A stretch of DNA of 64,000 bases from G963422565 sp963422565 (GCA_963422565.1 OY730228.1:1178001-1242000), one strand, 5' to 3'; shown: positions 25,124 to 34,881, counted from the stretch's first letter. Notes: generated by a model not told the origin, from the sequence alone. Program-made: numbers and translations.

Positions 25124-27178
25124 GTGGGGCTGCGCATCGCCATCGACACCGGTGGAACCTTCACCGACGTGATCGCCATCGACGAGGCAACCGGCGACCG
25201 CTTCGTCGTCAAGACCCCGAGCACGCCCGACGACCCGAGCCGCGGCCTGCTCAACGGCATCGACGAGGTCGCCGTCGCCGCCGGCCGCGACCCGAACGCG
25301 TTGAGCCAGGTCCTGCACGGGACGACGACCGCGACCAACGCGGTCCTCGAACATCGCTTCGACGGGCTCGGCCTGCTGGTCACGCGCGGTTTCCGCCACG
25401 TGATCGAGATCGCCCGCCAGTCGGTGCCCGACGGCTACGGCAACTCGTTCTTCTGGGTCAAACCGCCGCGGCTGGTGCCGCTCCATCTGGTGCGCGAGGT
25501 CGACGAGCGGCTGCGCCATGACGGGTCGGTCCTCGCGCCGCTCGACGAGGAGAGCGTCGTCGCGGCGGTCGAGGATCTCGTCGATTTCGGCGTCACCCGC
25601 ATCGCCGTCTGCCTGCTCCACGCCTACGCCAACCCGGCGCATGAGGAACGGGCGGGCGCGGCGATCGCCGCGCGGTTCCCCGAGCTCTTCGTATCGCTGT
25701 CCTCGGTGGTACTGCCCGAATACCGCGAATACGAGCGCGCGATGACGACGCTGATCGACGTCATGGTGAAGCCCTACTGCAAGACCTATCTCGGCAGGGC
25801 GCAGGCGCGGATCGCCGCGCGCGCCGGCGGGAAGCCGTTCCTGATCATGCAGTCCAACGGCGGCATCGTCTCGAGCGGGGCGGCAGCCGAGAAACCGGTG
25901 ACGATGTTGCTGTCCGGGCCGGCGGGCGGCGTCCTCGGAGCGAACCATATGGCCGGTCTCGCCGGCTACGAGAACATATTGACGCTGGATGTCGGCGGCA
26001 CCTCGACCGACGTTTCGCTGGTGCGCGGGCTCGCGCCGCAGCTCTCGACCCGGGGCCGGATCGAGAACTACCCCGTCAAGACGCCGATGCTCGACGTGGT
26101 GGCGGTCGGCGCCGGCGGCGGCTCGCTCGCCTGGATCGACGCCTATGGCGCGCTCAAGGTGGGGCCGCGCAGCGCCGGGGCGGATCCGGGGCCGATCTGC
26201 TACGGGCGCGGCGGGGACGCGCCGACCGTGACCGATGCCGGGGTGGCGCTGGGTCGGCTGCCCGACGCCTTCATCGGCGGCGGGCTGGCGCTGGACGCGG
26301 CCGCCGCGCGCGCCGGGTTCGCGGCGCTCGGGCGCCGGCTCGATCTGTCGGCGGAGGAGGCGGCGGCCGGCGTGATCGAGATCGCGGCCGCCAACCAGGT
26401 CCAGGGAATCCGCACCGTGACCACCGCGCGCGGCCTGGATCCGAGCGATTACGCCATGGTCGCGTTCGGCGGTGCGGGCGGGCTGTTCGCCGCCGATGTC
26501 GCCGACTTCCTCGGCATAGGAGTAGCGATCTCGCCCCCCGATCCGGGCAACCTGTCGGCGTTCGGGCTCCATGTCTCCGACATCAGGCGCGATTACGTGC
26601 GCACCCTCGTGCGCCAGCAGTCCGCGGCGCGAGTCGAGGAGATCGAGGCGCTGTGGTCGGCGCTCGAACGCCGCGGTCTCGCCGAAATCGCCGTCGAAGG
26701 CGTGGCCGCAGCCGACATCGCGCTCGAGCGCAGCGCCGACATGCGCTATGTCGGCGAAGGGCACGAGGTGATGGTGCCGCTGCCGCGGGGGCTCGTCGGG
26801 GCGGCGGCGGCGGCGCATATGTGGTCGGACTTCCACCGCGTCCACCAGGAGACCTTCGGCTTCCACTATCGCGGCGGCCAGGAGGTCGAGCTGGTCAGCC
26901 TGCGCGTCCAGGCCGTCGGCCGGGTCCATCGGCCCCGGACAGCCAGGATGAACGGGGATGGGCGGGCGGTGCCGACCTCGTCCGGCCGCCGCCCGGTCTA
27001 TTGGCGCGGCAGCGGCTGGGTGGACTGTGCGATCCATCGCCGCGGCGATCTCGGGCGCGGGGCCGGGATCGTGGGGCCGGCGATCGTCGAGGAATACGGA
27101 TCGACCCTCGTCGTTCCCGAGAGCTGGCAGCTCGCGGTCGACGACTACGCGAACCTGGTTCTGGAGAAGCGGCCGTGA
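25124..27178 (+). CDS. hyuA: Hydantoinase/oxoprolinase-family protein, subunit A
   Basis: 684 aa from a GTG at 25124 with CGGAGGG just upstream; the frame opens a little earlier without family similarity. It begins LRIAIDTGGTFTDVIA, the ATP-binding opening of HyuA, then LHGTTTATNAVLEHRF, QSNGGIVSSGAAAEKPVTMLLSGPAGGVLGA and TLDVGGTSTDVSLV, the actin-like phosphate loops. With HyuB it forms an ATP-dependent hydrolase of cyclic amides (hydantoin, N-methylhydantoin, 5-oxoproline) or a related acetone/acetophenone-type carboxylase; sequence alone does not separate these. Its stop overlaps the hyuB start (GTGA). Confidence 0.9.
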   Translation: MGLRIAIDTGGTFTDVIAIDEATGDRFVVKTPSTPDDPSRGLLNGIDEVAVAAGRDPNALSQVLHGTTTATNAVLEHRFDGLGLLVTRGFRHVIEIARQSVPDGYGNSFFWVKPPRLVPLHLVREVDERLRHDGSVLAPLDEESVVAAVEDLVDFGVTRIAVCLLHAYANPAHEERAGAAIAARFPELFVSLSSVVLPEYREYERAMTTLIDVMVKPYCKTYLGRAQARIAARAGGKPFLIMQSNGGIVSSGAAAEKPVTMLLSGPAGGVLGANHMAGLAGYENILTLDVGGTSTDVSLVRGLAPQLSTRGRIENYPVKTPMLDVVAVGAGGGSLAWIDAYGALKVGPRSAGADPGPICYGRGGDAPTVTDAGVALGRLPDAFIGGGLALDAAAARAGFAALGRRLDLSAEEAAAGVIEIAAANQVQGIRTVTTARGLDPSDYAMVAFGGAGGLFAADVADFLGIGVAISPPDPGNLSAFGLHVSDIRRDYVRTLVRQQSAARVEEIEALWSALERRGLAEIAVEGVAAADIALERSADMRYVGEGHEVMVPLPRGLVGAAAAAHMWSDFHRVHQETFGFHYRGGQEVELVSLRVQAVGRVHRPRTARMNGDGRAVPTSSGRRPVYWRGSGWVDCAIHRRGDLGRGAGIVGPAIVEEYGSTLVVPESWQLAVDDYANLVLEKRP

Positions 27179-29100
27179 CGGCGGCGGAACAGGCGGGCCG
27201 CCGCCCCCGATCGGTCCTCGGGCCCATCGAGCTGGAGGTCATCGGCGGCACCATTCGAACCGCCGAGCTCGAGATCGAGGCGGCGGTCGAGCGCACGGCG
27301 CGCTCGCCGATGATCCGCGATCAGCACGACTACCGCGTCGCCCTGTTCGACGCCAAGGGCCGCAAGCTGACCGGCAGATCCTATTCCGCCGTGGTCGACC
27401 CGGTGTTCGAGTATTTCGACGCGGGCGACATCCGTCCCGGCGATATCTTCTTCTGGAACGACCCGTATAACAGCTCGGGCGGGATCGGCCATATTCCGGA
27501 TCTGTGCACCACGCTGCCGATCTTCCATGGCGACCGGCTGATCGGGTTCAGCCAGGTCTTCGGCCATCACGACGATGTGGGCGGCGCGGTGCCCGGCAGC
27601 CTGCCCGCCCACGCGACGGACATGTGGACCGAAGGGCTCGTGGTGCCGCCGATCAAGATCTACGAGCGCGGCAGGGTCAACGAGGCGGTGTTCAAGATCA
27701 TCGCCCGCAACTCGCGCCTGTCGGAGCATCTGCGCGGAGATCTCGATGCGGAGATCGGCGCCGCCCGGCTGGGCAGCCGGCGCGTCGTCGCGATGGCGGA
27801 ACGCTACGGCGTCGCCGCCCTGGAGGCGGCCTATGACGCGATGATCGAGAACTGCGCGGAGACCATCCGTCGAGAGTTGCTGCCCAGGATCCGCGACGGC
27901 GTCTATTCTTGGGAGGATTATGTCGAGGACGACGGTGTCGACGGCCCCAGGATGCATGCGCTGCGCATGACCATGACCAAGACGGCCGACAAGATCCTGC
28001 TCGACCTCACCGGCACTTCGGAGGAGGCGAAGGGGCCGATCAACTGGGCCATCGACTACAGCGAGGGCAAGTTCGCGCGGAAATGGATGGGGCCGGTGCT
28101 GCGCTCGCTGGCCGCGACGCCCGAACGCGCCGCCGAGATCGACATGAACGAGGGCGTGCTCGACGTGATCGAGATCAGGTTCCCGCCCAAGGGGACGCTG
28201 GTCACGCCGCATTTCGGCAAGGCGACGGGGATGCGGTTCTTCCCGCTGCTGCGCTCGCTCGGGGTGTTCGCGGCCCTGCTCGCCAAGGCGACCGACGGGC
28301 GCATGCCGGCCGACCACGAGACGATCCGCATCTGGGGACTCCATGGCGGGCGAATCGGCGAGGACTTCTTCCTGTTCCGCGAGGTGCTCGGCGGCGGCGG
28401 CCCCGGCCGGCCCTGGGCCGACGGCAGCGATGCGGTCCATGTCGTTCCCAATTCGCGCAACCTGCCGGCCGAGTTCTCGGAGACCCGCTACCCGGTGATC
28501 GTCGAGAAGCTCGGCCTCGCCACCGATTCCGGCGGCGCCGGTTTCCGGCGCGGCGGCTTCGGCTACGACAAGCGCATCCGCGTGCTGCGGGCGTGCGAGG
28601 CGCTCTCCAATGCCGACCGCTCCTTGATGCACACCTACGGCGTCAATGGCGGCCGGCACGGCGGCACCTATCGGGTCGCCGTCGAGGCGCCGGGCGGGGA
28701 GGAGCGGGTGCTCGCCGGCATGGAGGACCGGGTCCCGGTGCCGGAGGGCGCGGTCGTCAGCATCCGGACGACCGGCGGAGGCGGATGGGGCGACCCGCTG
28801 GCGCGCGAGCCCGAGAAGGTCTGCGCCGACGTGCAGTGCGGCCTGGTCTCCGAGCGGGCGGCGCAAGGCGAGTACGGCGTCGTGCTCCGGCGCGAAGGCC
28901 GGCATTACCGGATCGACCGGCAGGCCAGCGACCGGCTCCGCAACGTCATGCGGGCACGGCGGGGCGCCCTCCCGATGTTCGACCGCGGACCCTATTTCGA
29001 CGAGATGAAGCGCCGCGGCGCGATCCGCCGGCCCGAGGGCTGGGACGATCCCGACGAAGGCTGGACCGCGGTCGATGCGGCCGCGGAAGCGGCCGAATGA
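27175..29100 (+). CDS. hyuB: Hydantoinase/oxoprolinase-family protein, subunit B
   Basis: 641 aa from the GTG at 27175, overlapping the hyuA stop by four bases. Typical HyuB features: SPMIRDQHDYRVALFDAKGRKLTG, DIFFWNDPYNSSGGIGHIPDL, GFSQVFGHHDDVGGAVPGSLPAHATDMWTEGLVVPPIKIYERG and the C-terminal TTGGGGWGDPLAREPEKV. Length is within the 520-650 range. It is the partner of HyuA in the ATP-dependent ring-opening enzyme. Its stop overlaps the start of the FAD subunit gene (ATGA), extending the chain of coupled genes. Confidence 0.92.
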   Translation: MTAAEQAGRRPRSVLGPIELEVIGGTIRTAELEIEAAVERTARSPMIRDQHDYRVALFDAKGRKLTGRSYSAVVDPVFEYFDAGDIRPGDIFFWNDPYNSSGGIGHIPDLCTTLPIFHGDRLIGFSQVFGHHDDVGGAVPGSLPAHATDMWTEGLVVPPIKIYERGRVNEAVFKIIARNSRLSEHLRGDLDAEIGAARLGSRRVVAMAERYGVAALEAAYDAMIENCAETIRRELLPRIRDGVYSWEDYVEDDGVDGPRMHALRMTMTKTADKILLDLTGTSEEAKGPINWAIDYSEGKFARKWMGPVLRSLAATPERAAEIDMNEGVLDVIEIRFPPKGTLVTPHFGKATGMRFFPLLRSLGVFAALLAKATDGRMPADHETIRIWGLHGGRIGEDFFLFREVLGGGGPGRPWADGSDAVHVVPNSRNLPAEFSETRYPVIVEKLGLATDSGGAGFRRGGFGYDKRIRVLRACEALSNADRSLMHTYGVNGGRHGGTYRVAVEAPGGEERVLAGMEDRVPVPEGAVVSIRTTGGGGWGDPLAREPEKVCADVQCGLVSERAAQGEYGVVLRREGRHYRIDRQASDRLRNVMRARRGALPMFDRGPYFDEMKRRGAIRRPEGWDDPDEGWTAVDAAAEAAE

Positions 29101-29966
29101 AGCCGGCCCTGTTCGACTATGCCGCGCCGTCCACCGTCGAGGACGCCCTGGCGGCGCTCGCCGGCGACGAGGACGCGCGGCCGCTCGCCGGCGGCCAGAG
29201 CCTGATCCCGGCGATGAATTTCCGCCTCGCCGCGCCGTCGAAGCTGGTCGATCTGCGCCGGATCGACGCGTTGAGGGGGATCGCGGTCGACGACGGCGCG
29301 ATCCGGGTCGGCGCGATGACCCGGCACCGCGAGCTCGAATGCGACGCGGCGGCCGACGCGGCCAACCCGCTTATCGCCGAGGTGCTGGGCCATGTCGCGC
29401 ATATCGTCGTCCGCAATCGCGGCACGGTCGGCGGCAGCATCGCCCATGCCGACCCGGCGGCGGAGCTTCCCTGCCTGCTCGTCGCGACCGGCGGCGAGGT
29501 CGTGGTCTGCGGCCCCGGCGGCGACCGGACGATCGCGGCCGGGGACCTGTTCCGGTTCCATCTGACGACCGCCATCGAGCCGGGCGAGCTGCTCCGCGAG
29601 CTGCGCATACCCGCCCTCCCGCCGGATACCGGCTGGGCCTTCCAGGAGGTCGCCCGGCGGCGCGGCGATTTCGCGCTCGCGGGGGTCTGCGCCCTGGTGA
29701 CGGTCGTCGGCGGCCGCTGCACCGCGGCACGGCTCGCCGCCTGCGGCATCGCCGCCACCCCGGTGCGCCTCGCCGAGGCGGAGGCGGCGCTCATCGGCAC
29801 TGCGCTCGACGCAGCGAGCCTCGCCCGCGCCGGCGCTGCGGCGCGGGAACGGGTCACCGCCTCCGACGACCTGCATGCCGGCACCGGCTACCGCCGGAGC
29901 CTCGCCGCGGCGCTCACGCGGCGCTGCGTCGCGGCGGCCGCCGCGCGGGCGGGAGAGCGATCGTGA
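29097..29966 (+). CDS. Xanthine dehydrogenase-family FAD-binding (medium) subunit
   Basis: 289 aa. It opens MKPALFDYAAPSTVEDALAAL and has the two FAD motifs AGGQSLIPAMNFRLA (near residue 34) and RGTVGGSIAHADPAAELP (near residue 106), with a CO-dehydrogenase flavoprotein C-terminal domain. It passes electrons from the Mo and 2Fe-2S subunits to NAD+ or a quinone-linked acceptor. Placed between hyuB and the 2Fe-2S gene with overlaps at both ends. Confidence 0.93.
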   Translation: MKPALFDYAAPSTVEDALAALAGDEDARPLAGGQSLIPAMNFRLAAPSKLVDLRRIDALRGIAVDDGAIRVGAMTRHRELECDAAADAANPLIAEVLGHVAHIVVRNRGTVGGSIAHADPAAELPCLLVATGGEVVVCGPGGDRTIAAGDLFRFHLTTAIEPGELLRELRIPALPPDTGWAFQEVARRRGDFALAGVCALVTVVGGRCTAARLAACGIAATPVRLAEAEAALIGTALDAASLARAGAAARERVTASDDLHAGTGYRRSLAAALTRRCVAAAAARAGERS

Positions 29967-30493
29967 CCGGACCGCTCCGGCGCCGCCGACTGCCGATGCG
30001 TTCGCCCGACCCGGCGATCCCGGTCTCGCTTACCGTCAACGGCGAACGCGTCGAGCGCGAGGTCAGCCCGCGTCTGCTGCTGAGTGATTTCATTCGCCAC
30101 GAGCTGCGCCTGACCGGCACCCATGTCGGATGCGAGCACGGCGTCTGCGGCTGCTGCACGGTGATCATCGACGGCCGCGCCGCGCGGTCCTGCCTGGCAT
30201 TCGCGGTCCAGGCCGACGGCGCGGAAATCCGCACCATCGAGGATGTCGCCGGCCCCGACGGCGCCCTGCATCCCATCCAGCAGGCCTTCCGCGAATGCCA
30301 CGCGCTGCAATGCGGCTACTGCACGCCCGGCTTCGTGATGGCGATACTCGATCATCTGACCCACGAGCCCGAGCCCGATCTCGACGACGGGGCGATCCGC
30401 GAGGCGCTGTCCGGCAATCTGTGCCGCTGCACGGGCTACAAGAACATCGTCGCCGCGTTCCGCCGCAGCGTCGAACTGATGCGCGGCGCATAG
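29963..30493 (+). CDS. Xanthine dehydrogenase-family 2Fe-2S (small) subunit
   Basis: 176 aa from a GTG that overlaps the previous stop (GTGA, with GGGAGA before it); an ATG at 29996 is the alternative start. Plant-type 2Fe-2S motif GCEHGVCGCCTVIIDG in the N-terminal half and the second cluster CHALQCGYCTPGFVM...NLCRCTGYKNIV in the C-terminal half. Standard small-subunit length. Forms the electron path between molybdenum site and FAD. The second large subunit gene starts 16 bp later. Confidence 0.95.
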   Translation: MTGPLRRRRLPMRSPDPAIPVSLTVNGERVEREVSPRLLLSDFIRHELRLTGTHVGCEHGVCGCCTVIIDGRAARSCLAFAVQADGAEIRTIEDVAGPDGALHPIQQAFRECHALQCGYCTPGFVMAILDHLTHEPEPDLDDGAIREALSGNLCRCTGYKNIVAAFRRSVELMRGA

Positions 30494-30509
30494 CCGGGGG
30501 AGCGGGACG

Positions 30510-32915
30510 ATGTCGACGATGCAGTTCGGCGAGCGGATTCTCCGCAACGCGGATCCGGTGTTGTTGCGCGGCGAGGGCAGCTTCATCGACGACATCGACC
30601 TGCCGGGCGCGCTGCATGCGGCCTTCGTGCGCTCGAGCGCGGCGCGGGCCAGGATCAGGTCGGTCGATACGCGGGCGGCGGCGGCCCTCGACGGCGTCGC
30701 CGCCGTCTATACCTGCGACGATATCGGCGATCTCGATGTCGAGCTGCCCCTTCTTATCCCGCATCCCGACCTGACGCGGCCAAAGACCCAGCGCCCGCTC
30801 GCGCGTGGCGACGTCTATTACGTCGGCCAATGCATCGCGATGGTGGTCGCGGTCGATCGCTATGTGGCCGAGGACGCGGCCCGGCTGGTCGAGGTCGTCT
30901 ACGATCCCCTGCCGGTCGAGATGGACCTCGAGAAGGCGGTTTCGGACGACGCTCCATGCGTCCACCCGGATGTCCCCAACAATGTCGCCGGCGATTTCCT
31001 GGTCGAGACCGGCGATCCCGACCGCGCCTTCGCCGAGGCCGACCATGTCGTCCGAATCAAGGTCCGGGTCGAGCGCAGCACCGCGGCGCCGCTCGAATGC
31101 CGGGCCATGGCCGCGCGCTGGGACGCGGTGACCGGCGAGATGACGATCTGGGACAGCACCCAGGCGACGCTCTCGGTGCGCGGCGGGCTGGCCTCGCTGT
31201 TCGGCATCGACGAGGACCGAATCCGCGTCATCGCGCCCAATGTCGGCGGCGGTTTCGGCCAGAAGATCATGATGTTCCACCCCGACGAGGTGCTGGTGCC
31301 GTTCGCCTCCATGCAGTTCGACCGTCCGGTCAAGTTCATCGAGGACCGGGTCGAGAACTTCGTCGGCGCCTCGCAGGAGCGGACGCAGATCCACGAGATC
31401 GCGCTCGCCGCCCGCCGGGACGGCACCGTTCTCGGGCTGAAGGACGATTTTCTCCACGACACCGGCGCGTTCATCCCCTACGGCATCGCCGTCGCCCAGG
31501 TCGGTTCGACCTCGATCGCCGGCCCCTATCGGATTCCCAGTTTCCGCGTGACCTTCCGCCCGGTCTATCTGCCGCTGGTCCAGGTGACGCCCTATCGCGG
31601 CTGCGGCCGCCCGCAGGCCTGCTACGCGCTCGAACGGGCGCTCGATCGGCTTGCCGACGAGCTCGGCATCGACCGGCTGGAGATCCGCCGGCGCAACTTC
31701 ATCGCCGAAGACGCGTTCCCCTATCCCCGCGAGGGCGTGATCTTCGCCGACGGTCTGCAGGTGAATTACGACAGCGGCGCCTACGAGAAGGCGCTCGACC
31801 GGGTGAGCCGGGAGATCGACTTCGACGGGTTTCGCGCCGACCAGGCGACGGCGCGGGCCGAGGGGCGCTATCTGGGGTTGGGTCTCGGATTCTATGTCGA
31901 GGGCACCGGGCTCGGCCCCTATGAGGGCGGCCGCGTGAAGATCCACCCGATCACCGGCAAGGTCTACGTCAATACCGGGCTCACCAACCAGGGGCAGGGG
32001 CACGAGACCGTGTTCGCCCAGATCGCCGCCGATCAGACCGGGGCACGCGTCGACGACGTGATCGTGGTCGAGGGCGACAGCGCTGCCTTCGACTGGGGCG
32101 TCGCAACCTTCGCCAGCCGCGCCGCGGTGTGCAGCGGCAACGCCATCCACAAGGCGGCGGCAAAGGCGCGCAGGATCATTCTCGCGGCCGCCGCCAACAT
32201 GCTGGAGGCGGCGGAGGAGGATATCGAGCTGCGCGACGGCGCCGCCTGGGTGGTCGGCACCAACCGGTCGGCGTCTCTGGCCGAGATCGCGACCGCGACC
32301 AACCCGCTGCGCTATGCCTTCAACGAGGCGGCGGCGAGCGCGACCCAGTTCGCCCCGGCGAGCCGCAGCGACGGCCCGCCGCTCGCCGAGGGCTGCGCGC
32401 CGGGCGTCGAGGCGGTCGACTATTTCAGCCCGTCCCATTCCACCTGGGCGTTCGGGGTCCATGCGGCGGTCATCGAGGTCGACCCCGACCTGTGCACCAT
32501 CGACGTCAAGCGCTATGTCTGCATCCACGATTGCGGCAGGATGATCAATCCGATGATCGTCGAGGGGCAGGTGATGGGCGGGCTCGCCCAGGGGATGGGC
32601 GGCGCCTTCTACGAACGCTGCGCGTTCGATGCGGAGGGCGTGCCGCTCAACGCGAATTTCGTAGACTTCCTGATGCCCTACGCGACCGAGGTGCCGGACG
32701 TCGAGATCGTCCATATGGAAACCCCGACCCCGCTCAACCCGCTCGGGGTCAAGGGCGTCGGCGAGGCCGGCACGATCCCCGTCGCCCAGGTCGTGGCCTC
32801 GGCGGTCGAGGACGCGCTGGCGCCGTTCGGCATCGCGCCGATCCACGAGGCGCCGCTGACGCCGAACGCGATCCACGACCTCCTGGCGCGGGCGCGCGCC
32901 GGAGCCGAAGCCTGA
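30510..32915 (+). CDS. Xanthine dehydrogenase-family molybdopterin-binding large subunit (2)
   Basis: 801 aa. Motifs: NVGGGFGQKIMMFHPDE, VTPYRGCGRPQACYALERALDRLA, TNQGQGHETVFAQIAADQTG and GVKGVGEAGTIPVAQVV with the catalytic Glu. As in the first large subunit, the CO dehydrogenase loop AYxCSFR is absent. The two large subunits share one set of FAD and 2Fe-2S genes, so the operon probably makes two oxidases of different specificity, or a two-step hydroxylation of one substrate. Usual length for the family is 750-800. Confidence 0.92.
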   Translation: MSTMQFGERILRNADPVLLRGEGSFIDDIDLPGALHAAFVRSSAARARIRSVDTRAAAALDGVAAVYTCDDIGDLDVELPLLIPHPDLTRPKTQRPLARGDVYYVGQCIAMVVAVDRYVAEDAARLVEVVYDPLPVEMDLEKAVSDDAPCVHPDVPNNVAGDFLVETGDPDRAFAEADHVVRIKVRVERSTAAPLECRAMAARWDAVTGEMTIWDSTQATLSVRGGLASLFGIDEDRIRVIAPNVGGGFGQKIMMFHPDEVLVPFASMQFDRPVKFIEDRVENFVGASQERTQIHEIALAARRDGTVLGLKDDFLHDTGAFIPYGIAVAQVGSTSIAGPYRIPSFRVTFRPVYLPLVQVTPYRGCGRPQACYALERALDRLADELGIDRLEIRRRNFIAEDAFPYPREGVIFADGLQVNYDSGAYEKALDRVSREIDFDGFRADQATARAEGRYLGLGLGFYVEGTGLGPYEGGRVKIHPITGKVYVNTGLTNQGQGHETVFAQIAADQTGARVDDVIVVEGDSAAFDWGVATFASRAAVCSGNAIHKAAAKARRIILAAAANMLEAAEEDIELRDGAAWVVGTNRSASLAEIATATNPLRYAFNEAAASATQFAPASRSDGPPLAEGCAPGVEAVDYFSPSHSTWAFGVHAAVIEVDPDLCTIDVKRYVCIHDCGRMINPMIVEGQVMGGLAQGMGGAFYERCAFDAEGVPLNANFVDFLMPYATEVPDVEIVHMETPTPLNPLGVKGVGEAGTIPVAQVVASAVEDALAPFGIAPIHEAPLTPNAIHDLLARARAGAEA

Positions 32916-32918
32916 CCG

Positions 32919-33701
32919 ATGGAGGTCCGCCTCGGCCACATGACCTTCGACGAGGTCGGCGCGGCGGCCGCTGCCGGGCGTCTGGTCATCGTGCCGACCG
33001 GAGCGACCGAGTCGCACGGCCCCCACATGCCCTGCGACACCGACACCCATCAGGCGGATCACATGGCGGTCGCGCTCGCCCGCCGGGTGGGCGCGGTCGT
33101 CGCGCCGCCCGTGGCCTACGCGGTCTCGAAGACCTTCGAGCGTTTCCCCGGGACGATCTCGCTCTCGATCCCGACCTACCAGCAGATGCTCTACGAGATC
33201 GGGGCGGCGCTCATCGGCCAGGGGTTCCGCAACATATTGCTTCTCAACGGCAACCGGCCCAACGGCACCTCCAACGATGCCGTGGCGCGCCGGCTGATCG
33301 ACGATTTCGACGCCGACGACATCGCCGTGACCGCGGTGAGCTATTGGGAGCCGGGCGCGGCGGCGGTGCACGCGCTGCGCAAGTCCCGGATCGGCGGCAT
33401 GGGGCATGGCGGCGAGTTCGAAACCTCGTTCCAGCTCGCGACCCGCCCGGACCTGGTGAAGATGGAGAGGCTCGACGGCGTCCACATGCCGCTGGTGGGA
33501 TGGGACCTGGTCGCCCCGGCGCCGCCCGCGCGCACCTATCGCCGGCGGCCGACGCCGGAGACCGACCACGCGTCCATCTTCGGCGACCCGCGCCCGGCCT
33601 CGGCGGAGTCCGGCCGCGCCTTCATCGAGGCGTCGGTCGCGGCGCTGGTCGACATGATCGCGCATCTTCGGCCCTCCTACGAGGAGCGGCGGGAGGGATG
33701 A
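32919..33701 (+). CDS. Creatininase-family amidohydrolase
   Basis: 260 aa, the family length. The metal-binding pattern is visible: VIVPTGATESHGPHMPCDTDTHQAD (Glu, His, Asp, His ligands) and, downstream, GGMGHGGEFETS, the second His/Glu region. Creatininase-fold enzymes open cyclic amides (creatinine to creatine) or act on riboflavin and mycofactocin intermediates. Following hydantoinase genes, it could carry out the other ring-opening or an amide cleavage step. It starts 3 bp after the large subunit gene. Confidence 0.88.
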   Translation: MEVRLGHMTFDEVGAAAAAGRLVIVPTGATESHGPHMPCDTDTHQADHMAVALARRVGAVVAPPVAYAVSKTFERFPGTISLSIPTYQQMLYEIGAALIGQGFRNILLLNGNRPNGTSNDAVARRLIDDFDADDIAVTAVSYWEPGAAAVHALRKSRIGGMGHGGEFETSFQLATRPDLVKMERLDGVHMPLVGWDLVAPAPPARTYRRRPTPETDHASIFGDPRPASAESGRAFIEASVAALVDMIAHLRPSYEERREG

Positions 33702-33771
33702 GCGCGGATCCGATGCCGGAGCCGCGCTCGCCGGTCGGAAGTCATTCGGACACAAGGGAGGTCGAAGCGCG

Positions 33772-34857
33772 ATGAACATCGGAAAATTCGGTCTGGCGTT
33801 GGCCGCCGCCGTGACGGCGGCGGCCGCCGCTCCGTCGCAGGCGCAGTTCGTGCTGGAGGGCGACCCGAAGATCGCCATGGTCTATTTCGCCGTGAAGAAC
33901 GACGGCGGCTGGACCCAGGCGTTCCACGAGGCGCGCATGCGGCTCGAAGGCCGGCTGGGTACCAGAATCCCCTTCACCGAGAAGGTCCCCGAGGTCGCCT
34001 CGCAGATCCGTCCGGTGGTCGAGCGCTATGTCCGGCGCGGGTACAACATCGTCATCGGCACCGCGTTCGGCTATAGCGACACCTTCAAGGAGCTCTCCGA
34101 GGAATATTCGAAGGTCGCCTTTCTCAACGCGTCGGGCACGACCAACGGCCCCAACCTCCAGTCCTTCTACGGCCGCACCTATGAGAGCCATCATCTCTGC
34201 GGCATGGTCGCGGGCGCGATGTCCAAATCGGGGAAGCTCGGCTTCGTCGCCGCCCACCCCATCGGCGTGGTGAACTGGACCATCAACGGCTATCTCCTCG
34301 GCGCGCGGCTGATGAACCCGAAGGCGACGGTCAATGTCGTCTATACCGGTTCCTGGATCGACCCGGTCAAGGAACGGGCGGCCGCACTCGCCCTCCTGGA
34401 GCAGGGCGTCGATGCGATCGGCATCCATGTCGATACGCCGGCGGCGCTGGTCGCGGCCCAGGAGCGCAACGCCTTCGGGACCGGGCATCATCGCGACATG
34501 AGCGAATTCGCGCCCAAGGCCACCCTCTGCTCGTCGATCTGGGTTTGGGACCGCTATCTCGAGCCGTTGCTCAAGACCATCGGCGCCGGGCAGGCGTGGA
34601 AGACCAAGCCCTATGGCGAGTTTCGCGGCATCGCCCACGGCGGCACCGACATCGCCTGCTGCGGTCCCATGGTCCCCAACGAGGTGAAGGCCAAGGTGAT
34701 GGCGCGGCGCCAGGAGATCGTCGACGGCGCGCATGTGTTCCAGGGGCCGATCCTCGACCAGGACGGCAAGGAGAGGGTCGCGGCCGGCAAGACTCCGACC
34801 GACGCCGATCTCTGGGGCATGACCTGGCTGGTCCGGGGCGTGATCGGCAGGCCCTGA
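33772..34857 (+). CDS. BMP/PnrA-family ABC transporter substrate-binding protein
   Basis: 361 aa with signal peptide MNIGKFGLALAAAVTAAAAAPSQAQ. The mature part KIAMVYFAVKNDGGWTQAFHEA and IVIGTAFGYSDTFKELSEEYSKVAFLNASG fits the Bmp (Med) family, which mostly binds nucleosides or purine-like compounds. No lipobox is obvious. The permease and ATPase genes are not in the window. A purine- or pyrimidine-like ligand would agree with the upstream hydroxylases and cyclic-amide hydrolases. Confidence 0.85.
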   Translation: MNIGKFGLALAAAVTAAAAAPSQAQFVLEGDPKIAMVYFAVKNDGGWTQAFHEARMRLEGRLGTRIPFTEKVPEVASQIRPVVERYVRRGYNIVIGTAFGYSDTFKELSEEYSKVAFLNASGTTNGPNLQSFYGRTYESHHLCGMVAGAMSKSGKLGFVAAHPIGVVNWTINGYLLGARLMNPKATVNVVYTGSWIDPVKERAAALALLEQGVDAIGIHVDTPAALVAAQERNAFGTGHHRDMSEFAPKATLCSSIWVWDRYLEPLLKTIGAGQAWKTKPYGEFRGIAHGGTDIACCGPMVPNEVKAKVMARRQEIVDGAHVFQGPILDQDGKERVAAGKTPTDADLWGMTWLVRGVIGRP

Positions 34858-34881
34858 CGCCCGGCCCGAACCGAGAAGGGG

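Noticed and set aside
22705..32915. Annotation of the large subunits as CO dehydrogenase (CoxL)
   Set aside because: The form I active-site loop AYxCSFR is missing in both (QYRGGAK and PYRGCGR), so only the general xanthine dehydrogenase family is justified.
30165..33878. A 1237-codon open frame antisense to the 2Fe-2S subunit, second Mo large subunit, creatininase and the start of the BMP gene
   Set aside because: Its residue content is that of a GC-driven shadow (Arg, Gly, Asp, His rich), no motif is found, and the plus strand has clear family motifs throughout.
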